The notes: a model not told the origin generated them from the letters alone. Counted from the stretch's first letter, positions 43,496 through 52,339 are shown. The stretch is DNA of 64,000 nt from Caballeronia sordidicola (GCF_002220365.1 NZ_MTHB01000063.1:1-64000); one strand, 5' to 3'. Numbers and translations: made by a program.

Positions 43496-43783
43496 TCATT
43501 CCGGCTCCATGCCCGCCACGCGGAACAGTCCGCTACGTAATACGACGCTCTCTCCGCTATGGCTGTCAAGCGCTTCGGCGCACACCGAGCGGATTCTCGC
43601 GCGGCCTCGTTCGAACGCCGCGAGCAAGTCGTCCTCCCGGGCGGACGCAGCGCCGAAATGATCCTCGAGCGCTTCGGCGGAAATGGAACACACCACCGGT
43701 TGGCCGTCGACCAGCGCAACGAAATGAAGAGCGAAATCGTCGCCGTCGTAGGTGGGAGGGCCGTCGGTAAACTGGATGTGCAT
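43496..43783 (-). CDS. DUF1488 family protein
   Basis: This 95-residue soluble protein matches the DUF1488 pattern: MHIQFTDGPPTYDGDDFALHFVALVDGQPVVC followed by SISAEALEDHFGAASAREDDLLAAFERGRARI. The family function is unknown. GAGGA lies about 8 bp before the ATG. It lies 65 bp after the DUF4142 gene and 68 bp before the GSP17M-like gene in the same direction, so a four-gene transcript is plausible. Confidence 0.85.
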   Translation of the reverse strand: MHIQFTDGPPTYDGDDFALHFVALVDGQPVVCSISAEALEDHFGAASAREDDLLAAFERGRARIRSVCAEALDSHSGESVVLRSGLFRVAGMEPE

Positions 43784-43848
43784 GGTTGAGTCCTCGTAGG
43801 CTGGCCGGGGTTGTACAACGCTCGAGGCGAGCGAAGCCGAAGCGGCCG

Positions 43849-44568
43849 TCATGATGTCACTCCCTTCAGCTTGGCGAGCTGCTGCGCCATTGCGTAGTGA
43901 TGCTTGATAATCGGCAACGCACGGGCGGCGACATTTTTAAGCTGCGCGTCGTTGCCGCCCTTGCTTTCGGTGCTAAAGATGGCGACTGCTTTGCGATGCC
44001 CGTCCACAGCCACCTGTGCGATGTAAGCCTTGTCGAAGTCCGCGCCGTGCAACGTCTCGAGGCTTCCCGTCACCGACGCATCCGCGCTCGGCGCCGACGT
44101 GATGCCTTGCCGCTTCGCAACAATATCGAGGTTGCGAGCGAGCCGCGTGTGATCCGCGATCATCCGCTGCGCGAAGCTCTTGACCTGCGCATCCGATGAA
44201 TTCGTCAACGCCAGCTTGCCAGCCGCGATTTCGGTAGCGCCCGCAGTGCCTGCGTCCTGCACGAACTGCTGATCGGCCGGGGACAATTTGGCGCGGGAGG
44301 GCGCGGAGGCAGCCATCGGCGTGGACGCCGCGACGCCTGCGCCGTCATGGGCCGGCGCAGGCGTCGCTGCCCCGTCGGATCCCGCGCGCGCCGGCGCTAC
44401 CGCATTGCCGTTTTGCGCGCTTGCATTCATCGACACACAACTTGAGCCGAGTGTGAACGCCGCGAGCGCTGCGATCGCGCCAACACTGAGCCGCGACATG
44501 CGCAGGACCTTCCCAGGATACAAAGTGTCCATCCCTTGGCGAGTATCCGCTGGCATCGATTTCGTCAT
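43849..44568 (-). CDS. DUF4142 exported protein
   Basis: This 239-residue protein has a hydrophobic export segment near residues 26-45 (VGAIAALAAFTLGSSCVSM) and an Ala/Pro linker, then the DUF4142 helical domain: LSPADQQFVQDAGTAGATEIAAGKLAL, VKSFAQRMIADHTRLARNLDIVA, and ending PIIKHHYAMAQQLAKLKG. The family has a ferritin-like bundle and is often found with stress genes. ATG 44568 has GGAGA 6 bp upstream; a later ATG at 44499 would give a shorter, more usual signal peptide. It lies 33 bp after the PfpI gene. Confidence 0.87.
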   Translation of the reverse strand: MTKSMPADTRQGMDTLYPGKVLRMSRLSVGAIAALAAFTLGSSCVSMNASAQNGNAVAPARAGSDGAATPAPAHDGAGVAASTPMAASAPSRAKLSPADQQFVQDAGTAGATEIAAGKLALTNSSDAQVKSFAQRMIADHTRLARNLDIVAKRQGITSAPSADASVTGSLETLHGADFDKAYIAQVAVDGHRKAVAIFSTESKGGNDAQLKNVAARALPIIKHHYAMAQQLAKLKGVTS

Positions 44569-44600
44569 TCGGTTCTCCGTAGCCAATCTCGACTCCGACC

Positions 44601-45155
44601 TCAAGCCGCTTTCTTCCGCTCGCTGAGCGCTTCGATGATGACTTTGTTGAACGCGGGGAGATCGTCGGGTTTGCGACTGCTGATGAGATTGCGATCACGA
44701 TGCACCTCTTCATCGACCCATGTGCCGCCGGCATTGCGGATATCGTCCTGGAGCGTCGGCCAGCTCGTCAGCGTGCGGCCCGACACAATGCCTGCGGAGA
44801 TCGGCAGCCAGCCGCCGTGGCAGATCACGGCGATGGGTTTGCCATCCTGATCGAACTGCTTCACGATGCTTTGCGCTTTCGCATCGACGCGGATTGCGTC
44901 TGCGTTGACTACGCCGCCCGGTAACACGACCGCGTCGTAATCGGCTGCACTGGTCTGGTCGAAAGTGGCGTCGACCTTTACCGTGTCGCCTTTGTCGGTG
45001 TGCACGAAGCCCTGGATCTGTCCCGGCTTTTGCGAGATCACATGGACTTGGGCGCCGGCTGCCTTCAGCGCCTTTTGCGGTTCGACCAGTTCGGCTTGCT
45101 CGAAGCCATCGAGAGCGAGAATCGCGACCTTGTAACCGTTGAGGGAATCAGCCAT
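44601..45155 (-). CDS. DJ-1/PfpI-family protein (type 1 glutamine amidotransferase-like)
   Basis: This 184-residue cytoplasmic protein has KVAILALDGFEQAELVEPQKAL at the start and the nucleophile-elbow motif AVICHGGWLPISAG with the conserved Cys, plus the Glu of the DGFEQAE region. Members act as stress-linked deglycase, protease or chaperone-like proteins; activity is not settled. AAGGAG precedes the ATG. It heads a leftward run (PfpI, DUF4142, DUF1488, GSP17M-like) behind a sigma54-type promoter about 65-80 bp upstream. Confidence 0.92.
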   Translation of the reverse strand: MADSLNGYKVAILALDGFEQAELVEPQKALKAAGAQVHVISQKPGQIQGFVHTDKGDTVKVDATFDQTSAADYDAVVLPGGVVNADAIRVDAKAQSIVKQFDQDGKPIAVICHGGWLPISAGIVSGRTLTSWPTLQDDIRNAGGTWVDEEVHRDRNLISSRKPDDLPAFNKVIIEALSERKKAA

Positions 45156-45220
45156 GGAAATAACTCCTTGGTGCATTGAACGAACCGGCTCCGGCACACG
45201 GAGCCACGTCCGTTCAATTC

Positions 45221-45236
45221 AGCAAAGGGTGTGCCC
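45221..45236 (-). promoter_or_regulatory. sigma54-type promoter for PfpI operon
   Basis: On the minus strand GGGCACA-CCCT-TTGCT has GG-N10-GC spacing and a perfect -12 box. The predicted start near 45210 leaves about 55 nt to the PfpI ATG. It lies in the 128-bp gap behind the MFS gene, which is transcribed the same way. Confidence 0.75.
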
Positions 45237-45283
45237 AGGAGGCTCCAACGCAGGGCTACGTGACAGGATCAGACGGGCGGGCG

Positions 45284-46651
45284 TCAGGCGGTCGCGGGCG
45301 TCTTGCTGCGCGAAATGCGCATCAGGCTGACCATGGCCGCTGCGGCTGCAAAGCCCGCCGCGACAACCAGCGTAATGGTCGTGCCGTGCTGCGGTGCAAT
45401 GCCGAAGATCAGCGCGACGAGTGCCGCGCCGAGCGTCTGTCCCGAGAGGCGCGCGGTGCCGAGCATGCCGCTTGCGCCGCCGCTGCGATGACGCGGTGCC
45501 GACGACAGCATCTGGCGATTGTTGGGCGTCTGGAACAAACCGAAGCCCAGGCCGCACACCGCCATGCGCCATGCTATGTCGACGGGCGCGGGGTGTGCCC
45601 CAGTGGTCGCGAGCAGCATCAAGCCGGCTGTCATGATGGCCAGCCCGATGCCACCGAGCACACCCGCCGAATATCGGTCGGACAGCATGCCGGCAAGTGG
45701 CGCGATGAATACGATCACCAGCGGCCACGGCGTCATCAGGAATCCGGTCTGCACCTGGCTCATGCCAAAGGTGTTCTGCAGCAGGAACGGCAGCGAGACG
45801 AAGGCCAGCATTTGCGCGGTAAACGAGCAGAAGGATGTCGCAATGGACAGCGCGAATACCGGGATTCGCAGCAGATCGATAGGCAAAAGCGGCGCGGGTT
45901 GCGTCAGTTGCCGCCGCACGAAGAAGTATCCGATCACGCCAGCCACGAGAAACTCGGCGAGCACGTACGAGCGATGTTCTCCGTGACCGAGCCCATCGAC
46001 GGCAGTGATCGCAAGGCCGAACACCGCCGCGTTCATCAGCGCGCTGAGAAAGTCGTAGGGTTGCCGGTGTCCCGGCGTGCGAGGCAACGCTTTCCAGCCG
46101 AGCGCGTACGCAGCGATGCCGATCGGCACGTTGATCGCAAAGAGCCACGGCCAAGGTGCGATAGAGAGAACGCCGGAAGCAACCGTGGGCCCGATGACCG
46201 ACGAGATCGCCACCACGGAGGCGTTGATGCTGACGCCGCGGCCGAGATGCTCGGTGGGATAGATCATCCGCACCAGGGCCGTGTTGACGCTCATGATGCC
46301 CGCCGCGCCGAACCCTTGGATCACCCGTGCAATCGCAAGCGACGTCAGCGACCCGGAGAGCGCGCAGCCGAACGAGGCGATGGTGAACAGCGCAAGTCCC
46401 GACATGTACACCCGCCGGTAACCGATCCGGTCGCCGAGCGAGGCGAGCGGCAGCAGCGACACCGTGATGGCGAGCTGATACGCGTTGACCACCCAGATCG
46501 AGTCGGCGGGACTGGCGTTCAGGTCGCGGGCGATGGTGGGAAGCGCGACGTTGGCGATGGCGCCGTCGAGCACCGCGAGCGTAATGCCGAGGGCCACGAC
46601 CAGGATGGCCCAATAGCGCTGGGGAAGAGGAAGGCCTTGGTCTGCGTCCAT
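45284..46651 (-). CDS. MFS drug exporter (EmrB/QacA type)
   Basis: This 455-residue inner-membrane protein has about 12-14 spans. The N-terminal DGAIANVALPTIARDLNASP with WVVNAYQLAITVSLLPLASLGDRIGYRRVYMSG carries the DHA2 motif set (motif A in GDRIGYRR, and RVIQGFGAAGIMSVNTALV). Such proteins export drugs or toxic metabolites by proton antiport. The start at 46651 has no good ribosome site; an upstream TTG at 46726 is the only other choice. There is no adjacent regulator or membrane-fusion gene, so the substrate is unknown. Confidence 0.9.
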   Translation of the reverse strand: MDADQGLPLPQRYWAILVVALGITLAVLDGAIANVALPTIARDLNASPADSIWVVNAYQLAITVSLLPLASLGDRIGYRRVYMSGLALFTIASFGCALSGSLTSLAIARVIQGFGAAGIMSVNTALVRMIYPTEHLGRGVSINASVVAISSVIGPTVASGVLSIAPWPWLFAINVPIGIAAYALGWKALPRTPGHRQPYDFLSALMNAAVFGLAITAVDGLGHGEHRSYVLAEFLVAGVIGYFFVRRQLTQPAPLLPIDLLRIPVFALSIATSFCSFTAQMLAFVSLPFLLQNTFGMSQVQTGFLMTPWPLVIVFIAPLAGMLSDRYSAGVLGGIGLAIMTAGLMLLATTGAHPAPVDIAWRMAVCGLGFGLFQTPNNRQMLSSAPRHRSGGASGMLGTARLSGQTLGAALVALIFGIAPQHGTTITLVVAAGFAAAAAMVSLMRISRSKTPATA

Positions 46652-46783
46652 CGGTAGGGAGGAGGAGGGGAGCGGCGAAGTGTAAGTCGCGCGCCTTTCA
46701 GACGGTTTACTTGAGCAGGCATTCAAAACGCGCGGTGCCGCGCAATGCCGTGCAAGCGTGCGCGCGCGACCCCGATCCGGCGC

Positions 46784-47287
46784 TTATTTCAACTGATACA
46801 GCCCCGTGTAGGTAGCCGAATCGATTTCGTTCAGATGCGTCATGAAACGGGCGACCGCGTTGGTCGCCGAGACATCGAGCGACAGGTGATCCGCTTTCAA
46901 TGCGTGAATCCGGAAAATGTACCGGTGCGGTTTGTCGCCGCGAGGGGGCGCTGCGCCGCCGAACCCGACCGTGCCATAGTCGTTGCGCATTTGCAGCGCG
47001 CCGGCAGGCAGCAGGCTGCCGTCGGCCTTGCCGGCATTTTGCGGCAGCGAGAGGGTGTCCACCGGAATATTCACCACGATCCAGTGCCAGAAGCCGCTGC
47101 CGGTGGGCGCGTCGGGGTCGTAGACGGTGAGAGCGAGGCTCTTGGCTTCGGGCGGCACACCGTCCCATTGCAGCGCGGGCGAGATGTTTTCGCCGTCCGC
47201 GCCGAATGCCTGCTGATCGAACTCATGATTCTTCGAAAGATATCCGTTGGCCGCGAATTCATCGGACCAAATGCGAAAGTCAGCCAT
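46784..47287 (-). CDS. YbhB/YbcL-family (PEBP-like) protein
   Basis: This 167-residue protein has the bacterial Raf-kinase-inhibitor-like fold: NISPALQWDGVPPEAKSLALTVYDPDAP, GFWHWIVVNIP (ligand-site His) and PHRYIFRIHAL. There is no signal peptide, so it is cytoplasmic like YbhB. The true ligand is unknown. AAAGGAG lies about 10 bp before the ATG. It precedes the MFS gene by 132 bp in the same direction; I see no terminator between, so they may share a transcript. Confidence 0.92.
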   Translation of the reverse strand: MADFRIWSDEFAANGYLSKNHEFDQQAFGADGENISPALQWDGVPPEAKSLALTVYDPDAPTGSGFWHWIVVNIPVDTLSLPQNAGKADGSLLPAGALQMRNDYGTVGFGGAAPPRGDKPHRYIFRIHALKADHLSLDVSATNAVARFMTHLNEIDSATYTGLYQLK

Positions 47288-47557
47288 GGGGACGTGTCTC
47301 CTTTGACGGGGTTAAAGGGTTTTGATATCCCGGCGCGTGCCGGCGTTCAGCCATTCGCGCGGGCGTATGCAGGCCGCAAGACGTGCGGCCATTGAGCGCC
47401 TTCGCGCAGCAAACATGCCTGAAGTCCTTCATTGTTGCTCAAGGCCGCAGCGCGTGCGTCCCTCCTGATTATTTCCTTCTAGCTTCCTTGCGCCACGTCT
47501 GCGCATAAAATGGCGGAACCGGACCATATCAAGCTAGATCATCGGAAAAGGATGGAC

Positions 47558-49048
47558 ATGCCGAACAACCAGGGGCGCGTTTTGCAGAGCATGGCAGCGG
47601 CATCGACGGCTGCATCGAGCGCGCCGGCGGACGATGCCGATATGTTCGACCTCGCGCCCGTCTCGCTGTGGCTCGAGGATTTCAGCGCCGTGCGCGAGGT
47701 GTTCGAAGGCTGGCGCGCGCAGGGCGTTGTCGACCTGCGCGCCTTTCTGCTTGAAGACTTGGCGCGAATTGCCGAATGTTCGTCGCGCATCCGGCTGATC
47801 AAGGTTAACCGGCGCACGCTCACGCTGTTCGGCGCGAAGGATATCGACCATCTGGTGCGTAATCTTGGCGCCGTTTTCCGCGACGACATGCTGCTCACGC
47901 ACGCAGACGAGCTCGAACAACTATGGTCCGGCAAACCGGCGTTCGTGAGCAAGACGGTGAACTACGCGCTCGACGGCAAGCGGCTCGACGTATTGCTGAA
48001 AGCGGTGATCCTGCCCGGACACGAAGCAACCTGGGACCGCGTGCTCGTGACCGTGGAAGACATTACGGAACTGGAAAATGTGCGCCGCAAGGCTGCGCTG
48101 AGCGAGCTGTATGCGCGCGGCTTGTTCGAACATTCGCCGGTTTCGCTGTGGGTTGAAGACTTCAGCTCAGTGAAGGCGTTGCTGGACGATATACGCGAAC
48201 GCGGAATTGTCGACTTCCGGACGTTCACGAATGTTCATCCGGAATTCGTCGAGCGCTGCATGCAGGAAATTCACGTGCTCGACGTGAATCAGCACACGCT
48301 GACCATGTTTGGCGCACCGGATAAAGCCGTGTTGCTCTCGCGTCTGGGCGACGTTTTCCGCGACGAGATGGTGAACCATTTCCAGGAACAACTCATCGAT
48401 CTATGGGAGAACCGCCTGTTTCATCAGCGCGAGGTCGTCAACTATTCGCTGGAAGGGCAGCAATTGCATGTGCATCTGCAATTCTCGGTGTTTCCCGGTC
48501 ACGAAGCCGATTGGGACCTCGTTCTCGTCGCGCTCACCGACATCACTGCGCGCAAGAAAGCGGAGGCCTACCTGGAGTTTCTCGGCAAGCACGACGCGTT
48601 GACGAAACTCAAGAACCGCTCGTTTTACATCGATGAAATGAACCGGCTGGAGCGCAAAGGCCCGTTCCCGGTGACCGCCGTGGCCGTCGACTTGAACGGT
48701 CTTAAAACCGTCAACGATCAACTCGGCCACGCTGCCGGTGACGCACTACTGCGGCGCGCCGGCGAAGTACTCGGCAAAGCCGTGGAAAAGCCGAGCCATG
48801 CTGCGCGCATTGGCGGCGACGAGTTCGTGCTGCTCCTGCCCGGCATGGACGAACGTGGCGGCGCCGCGGTGATCGACAGCATCCGGCAATTGCTCGAGGT
48901 CAACAACCAGTTCTACTCGGGCATGCCCTTGAGCTTTGCGATGGGCGCAGCCACTGCACAGGACGGCGAGCGGCTGGAAGTCATGCTGCAACGTGCCGAC
49001 GCCGCCATGTACGCCGAAAAGCGTGCGTATTACGGCGCGCCTGACTGA
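47558..49048 (+). CDS. PAS-PAS-GGDEF diguanylate cyclase
   Basis: This 496-residue protein has no evident membrane span, so it is probably soluble. Two tandem PAS-like repeats begin DLAPVSLWLEDFSAVREVFE and HSPVSLWVEDFSSVKALLDD; they share VNrrTLTLFGA/VNQHTLTMFGA and VFRDDM/VFRDEM, showing internal duplication. The GGDEF domain has an intact IGGDEF motif but no RxxD inhibition site (KPSH in its place). ATG 47558 has AAAAGG about 7 bp upstream; in-frame starts at 47552 and 47510 are possible. The signal is unknown. Confidence 0.88.
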   Translation: MPNNQGRVLQSMAAASTAASSAPADDADMFDLAPVSLWLEDFSAVREVFEGWRAQGVVDLRAFLLEDLARIAECSSRIRLIKVNRRTLTLFGAKDIDHLVRNLGAVFRDDMLLTHADELEQLWSGKPAFVSKTVNYALDGKRLDVLLKAVILPGHEATWDRVLVTVEDITELENVRRKAALSELYARGLFEHSPVSLWVEDFSSVKALLDDIRERGIVDFRTFTNVHPEFVERCMQEIHVLDVNQHTLTMFGAPDKAVLLSRLGDVFRDEMVNHFQEQLIDLWENRLFHQREVVNYSLEGQQLHVHLQFSVFPGHEADWDLVLVALTDITARKKAEAYLEFLGKHDALTKLKNRSFYIDEMNRLERKGPFPVTAVAVDLNGLKTVNDQLGHAAGDALLRRAGEVLGKAVEKPSHAARIGGDEFVLLLPGMDERGGAAVIDSIRQLLEVNNQFYSGMPLSFAMGAATAQDGERLEVMLQRADAAMYAEKRAYYGAPD

Positions 49049-49055
49049 GCGCGGG

Positions 49056-49541
49056 TCACTTCGTCACTTCATCGATACCCTGGGTCAGCGCCGGGCAAGC
49101 TTCGCCGATCTCCTTTGCGTACTCGGTGGGGTTGTTGGTTTTCATCGCCGCGAAGCGATCGACCGTGGCTTGCGCTTCCTTGTAGCCGAGATTCCACTCG
49201 CCGTCGAAATCGGGCGCGGCGGGAAAACTCTTGCGCGTCATGACTTTGAACCTGTCGATTTTCACGCGGTCGATGTGGCAGATATCGGCGGCGCCCCGTG
49301 CAATATTGGCGCTCGTGCGCACGCCTTCGGCCGCGAGACTTTGGGGTGACGGCGGTTGCACCGCGGGATGGCCCGGCGGTAGTGTCTGAGCGGGAAACGG
49401 TTGCTGGGCGGGCGCGTTTTGTGCGGCGGCGTTCAACGGCAGGGCACACGCGCCGCCCGCAATAACGCATGCGATGAGGGTCGGCTTGACCATCGAGTTG
49501 AAGGCCGACGCTACGCGGGTCAGGGCTTGCTGGTGAGTCAT
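49056..49541 (-). CDS. exported hypothetical protein
   Basis: This 161-residue protein has a signal peptide (hydrophobic core PTLIACVIAGGACALPL, cleavage near NAAAQ), a Pro/Gln/Ala linker (QNAPAQQPFPAQTLPPGHPA) and a C-terminal domain with two Cys (ICHID, GEACPAL) that could form a disulphide in the periplasm. AAGGAA precedes the ATG. No family is recognised. It is convergent with the diguanylate cyclase gene, 7 bp apart. Confidence 0.75.
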   Translation of the reverse strand: MTHQQALTRVASAFNSMVKPTLIACVIAGGACALPLNAAAQNAPAQQPFPAQTLPPGHPAVQPPSPQSLAAEGVRTSANIARGAADICHIDRVKIDRFKVMTRKSFPAAPDFDGEWNLGYKEAQATVDRFAAMKTNNPTEYAKEIGEACPALTQGIDEVTK

Positions 49542-49722
49542 TCGATTCCTTGTGATGGCGCGCAACCGGGGTCCGCAAAATTCTGCGGAAGTATAACGAA
49601 ACCCCGGCCAAAGCCCTTGAAACAAGGGTTTTCGTGAAGGACCACATTGCGCTGAAGGTCCGAATAGGCCGGAAGTCGATGCTAAATTTTTTCCTACTTT
49701 AAGGCGCTCCGCACACTAAACG

Positions 49723-50406
49723 ATGAAAAAGGCAAGCAAAGTCGCAGCGCCGGTTCGGTCTTCCCGGTCGGTCGGGACACCCGACATCAAACGGAAGTAC
49801 GACCCGGAACAGACCAAACGAAACATTATCGATATTGCCACCGAGGAGTTCGCGGCGATGGGTTTAAGCGGCGCACGGGTCGACGCCATCGCGGAGCGCA
49901 CCAATACAACGAAGCGCATGTTGTATTACTACTTCGGCAGCAAGGAGGGGTTGTACGAAGCGGTCATCGAGGAGGCGTACAGCAAGATCCGCGCGCTTGA
50001 ACAGTCGTTGCATCTTGATACCATGGACCCACGCGAGGGCTTGCGCGAACTCGTCGAGTTCACGTTCGACTTCCACGACAAACACCGCGATTTCGTCCGC
50101 CTCGTGACGATCGAGAACATTCATGGCGCGAAACATGTGAGCCAGTTGAAGACGTTCAGGGCGCGCAATGCGAGCGCCGTGAAGACGATCGCTGACCTGA
50201 TTGCTCGTGGCGTTGCGGCGCGGCAATTTCGTAGCGATGTCGACCCTGTCGACTTGCATCTGTTTATCAGTTCGCTGTGTTTTCATCGCGTCGCGAACCG
50301 GCATACGTTTACCGTTGCTTTCGGGCGCGATCCATCCGGCGCGAGATCGCGGGCCCGGCATCGCGAGATGATTGTGGACGCCGTCATGCGGTTCATGCAG
50401 CGCTGA
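49723..50406 (+). CDS. TetR-family transcriptional regulator
   Basis: This 227-residue repressor-type protein has a TetR N-terminal HTH: RNIIDIATEEFAAMGLSGARVDAIAERTNTTKRMLYYYFGSKEGLYEAVIEEAY. The helical C-terminal ligand-binding domain includes RDFVRLVTIENIHGAKHVSQ. The 30-residue basic N-terminal extension (MKKASKVAAPVRSSRS) is longer than usual. The gene stands alone; the divergent exported protein gene at 49541 could be a target, but nothing shows this. Confidence 0.92.
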   Translation: MKKASKVAAPVRSSRSVGTPDIKRKYDPEQTKRNIIDIATEEFAAMGLSGARVDAIAERTNTTKRMLYYYFGSKEGLYEAVIEEAYSKIRALEQSLHLDTMDPREGLRELVEFTFDFHDKHRDFVRLVTIENIHGAKHVSQLKTFRARNASAVKTIADLIARGVAARQFRSDVDPVDLHLFISSLCFHRVANRHTFTVAFGRDPSGARSRARHREMIVDAVMRFMQR

Positions 50407-50548
50407 GTCGAGCGCGCGGTTGCATTACGCGAAGAGAAGAACGCCCCGACACACATGCCACGAGCGGATTAAATCCTTTTCCCACGCCCCGATTTTGGGC
50501 GCTTGACCTATGCTTGAAGCATGGCAGTCGACCGGAATGGAGGGCGCC

Positions 50549-50716
50549 ATGGAAGGTTTAGCGAATATTCTCGTTGGTCTCGCGGCGCTGGCCGCGCTCG
50601 CGATTGCGGTGCTCGCGCACGACTGGCGTGACGCATCGCGCGACCGCATGCTGCGCCGCCGCAGCCACGCAAGCCCCGGCGCGTTACGCGACTGGTGGCT
50701 CCGACACCGGCACTGA
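50549..50716 (+). CDS. small single-span membrane protein
   Basis: This 55-residue frame starts at the ATG of MEGLANILVGLAALAALAIAVLAHDWRD, with GGAGGG about 6 bp upstream. It has one hydrophobic helix (residues 5-22) and a basic cytoplasmic tail (RDRMLRRRSHASPGALRDWW). No family is recognised. Support is the good ribosome site and membrane-protein look only; a longer version starting at 50510 is possible. Confidence 0.45.
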   Translation: MEGLANILVGLAALAALAIAVLAHDWRDASRDRMLRRRSHASPGALRDWWLRHRH

Positions 50717-50744
50717 GCGCCCGCACGACCTACGCGCGACCTGG

Positions 50745-51107
50745 TTACGAGCGGTCGTTCCCGAACGGATGAACCGGGGTCCAGTGGAGGACCGTGCGTG
50801 GCGCGGGCTGAATGGGCGTCGGTGGGTCGGGGGTGAGTTCGGGTACGGTATCGAGCGTCCGGTTGCCGGCTTCGTGGGCGTCGATCTGCAGATACAGCCG
50901 ATGCACTGTCTGGAGCTGCGTGTGAGAAAGATGCGAGTTCCGCGCGACCAGTGCAAGCCGCTCGCGCCAGTAGGTGGGCGGCATGATGGGGCACAACGCG
51001 TCGTCGATCAGTGAACGCCGCAGCACCAGTTCGAGGTGCGTCAGTTCCTGGTCTGCCAACAGCGCGGAGGGCGCGCCTTGGAGTTTCATGTCGAGGAGTG
51101 AGTCCAT
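50745..51107 (-). CDS. hypothetical protein
   Basis: This 120-residue soluble protein has a helical N-terminal half (ALLADQELTHLELVLRRSLIDDAL, YWRERLALVARNSHLSHTQLQTVHRLYLQIDAHE) and a Pro/Thr-rich tail. The N-terminal part looks like a real folded helical domain, but I do not recognise a family. There is no clear ribosome site before ATG 51107. It stands alone between two small genes. Confidence 0.55.
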   Translation of the reverse strand: MDSLLDMKLQGAPSALLADQELTHLELVLRRSLIDDALCPIMPPTYWRERLALVARNSHLSHTQLQTVHRLYLQIDAHEAGNRTLDTVPELTPDPPTPIQPAPRTVLHWTPVHPFGNDRS

Positions 51108-51177
51108 CAATGCTTAACGGCAGCGGTGAATCAAACTTTAGCGAACTTCAGGTCGGTACAAACCCTAGATAAGCGAT

Positions 51178-51576
51178 TCATTGAATGGGTCTCGCCACCG
51201 CACGGTCCAGATCGGCGCGCGCCCGTTTCACCTTGCGCTCCCAGGCCGCAATATTCAGCTGATCCGTGCCCTTTTTCCTGGCGCGCGCCAACTCCGCTTC
51301 CCAGTCCCGCAAACGATTCCTGGCCTCGGCCACGGCACTATCGTGGCGTCTCAACGCGTCTGCGCGTTTTTGCGCGATCGCGTCGGGCGTACATTCAGCG
51401 TTGGTCTTGTTGAGTTCGGCTTGCAGGGCGTCGAGTTGCGCCGAGTTGTCCTGGTTCAGCGCGGTGGCCATCTGCCTTTCGAGGGTCTGGCGATGGGCGT
51501 CGCAGGCATCGGTTTCCTGTGAGGCGTGAGCGGTCGACAAACACAGGCTTAAGGCGATGGCGGCAAGCAATTTCAT
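51178..51576 (-). CDS. DUF1090 (YqjC-like) exported protein
   Basis: This 132-residue protein has signal peptide MKLLAAIALSLCLSTAHAS, then a long alpha-helical, charged coiled-coil body with two Cys (DACDAHRQTLERQM, NKTNAECTPDAIAQKRADA). This is the DUF1090 pattern of E. coli YqjC, whose gene lies beside the DUF883 gene yqjD; here the DUF883 gene is 19 kb away. The function is unknown. The start ATG lies shortly after a CGGATTCCGC stretch with only a weak ribosome site. Confidence 0.85.
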   Translation of the reverse strand: MKLLAAIALSLCLSTAHASQETDACDAHRQTLERQMATALNQDNSAQLDALQAELNKTNAECTPDAIAQKRADALRRHDSAVAEARNRLRDWEAELARARKKGTDQLNIAAWERKVKRARADLDRAVARPIQ

Positions 51577-51845
51577 AGCGGAATCCGTGGCTGACGAGAT
51601 TGGGCAGGGGGCAATCGGTGTTTCACTTGTACGGTGTCCGATTGTCCGGTCGGGACGGGGCATCGAATAACCCCCGCGCATCCGTTCGACCGGCCAAGGT
51701 CGGCGTTATTTTAACGAGTTTATGGGGACTGAAGGGGTCAATGCGACGGCCATGCACCCGGTCAGTAACGCCTGGTTGCGTCCATGCGGAACGCGTCTTG
51801 CGCGAGCCTGCTGGAACTGTTCACATTTTTGCGAGGAACACGCCG

Positions 51846-52079
51846 ATGCGTTTCGATTACAAGGGTTTTCACATCGACTGTCGTTCACGACACGATCAAG
51901 ATGGCTTGTACTACGCGCAGGCTCGCATGATCCGCATGCCGACAACGGACGACGCACATCCGGAAAAGCACGAGTCAGGCGACATCGACGCGTTCGATAA
52001 CGACGGCGATGCCATCGCATGCGCGCGGGCATGGGCGCTCGACTGGTGCGACGAGCAAGAAGCCGCGGGGCGAGCCTGA
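51846..52079 (+). CDS. small hypothetical protein
   Basis: This 77-residue soluble acidic protein (MRFDYKGFHIDCRSRHDQDGLYYAQARM, ending ALDWCDEQEAAGRA) looks like a compact alpha/beta domain. GAGGAA lies about 8 bp before the ATG. No family is recognised. It lies 57 bp before another small gene in the same direction, with which it may be co-transcribed. Confidence 0.65.
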   Translation: MRFDYKGFHIDCRSRHDQDGLYYAQARMIRMPTTDDAHPEKHESGDIDAFDNDGDAIACARAWALDWCDEQEAAGRA

Positions 52080-52135
52080 CGGCAAGCCTGAGCGCGTCAT
52101 CATGCTAGGATCGCGTCCTGCCAACGGGAGAAGCC

Positions 52136-52339
52136 ATGCGTTATATGCACAATGAACATGTCATCGACGTGTTCGTCGAACAACGCGGCACCCGCTGGGA
52201 CTGGTCCGTGCAGGCGGGCAGCTTGCCGCTCAAGACGAATGCGGGCGAGATGGCGCCGACCAGCAATGTCGCCGAAAACGAAGCGCTACATTGGGCGAAG
52301 CGTGAGTTGAACCGGCGCTTTCCGGTTGAGCCGGAGTGA
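52136..52339 (+). CDS. small hypothetical protein
   Basis: This 67-residue soluble protein (MRYMHNEHVIDVFVEQRGTRWDWSVQAG, NEALHWAKRELNRRFPVEPE) looks like a small beta-sheet followed by a helix. ACGGGAGAAG lies close to the ATG. No named family is recognised; similar small proteins are common in Burkholderia-group genomes, from memory. The next gene starts 104 bp downstream. Confidence 0.65.
   Translation: MRYMHNEHVIDVFVEQRGTRWDWSVQAGSLPLKTNAGEMAPTSNVAENEALHWAKRELNRRFPVEPE

Noticed and set aside
45168..45187. Second GG-N10-GC match before the PfpI gene
   Set aside because: Both boxes are poor (GGTTCG and AATGC); the site at 45221-45236 is far better.
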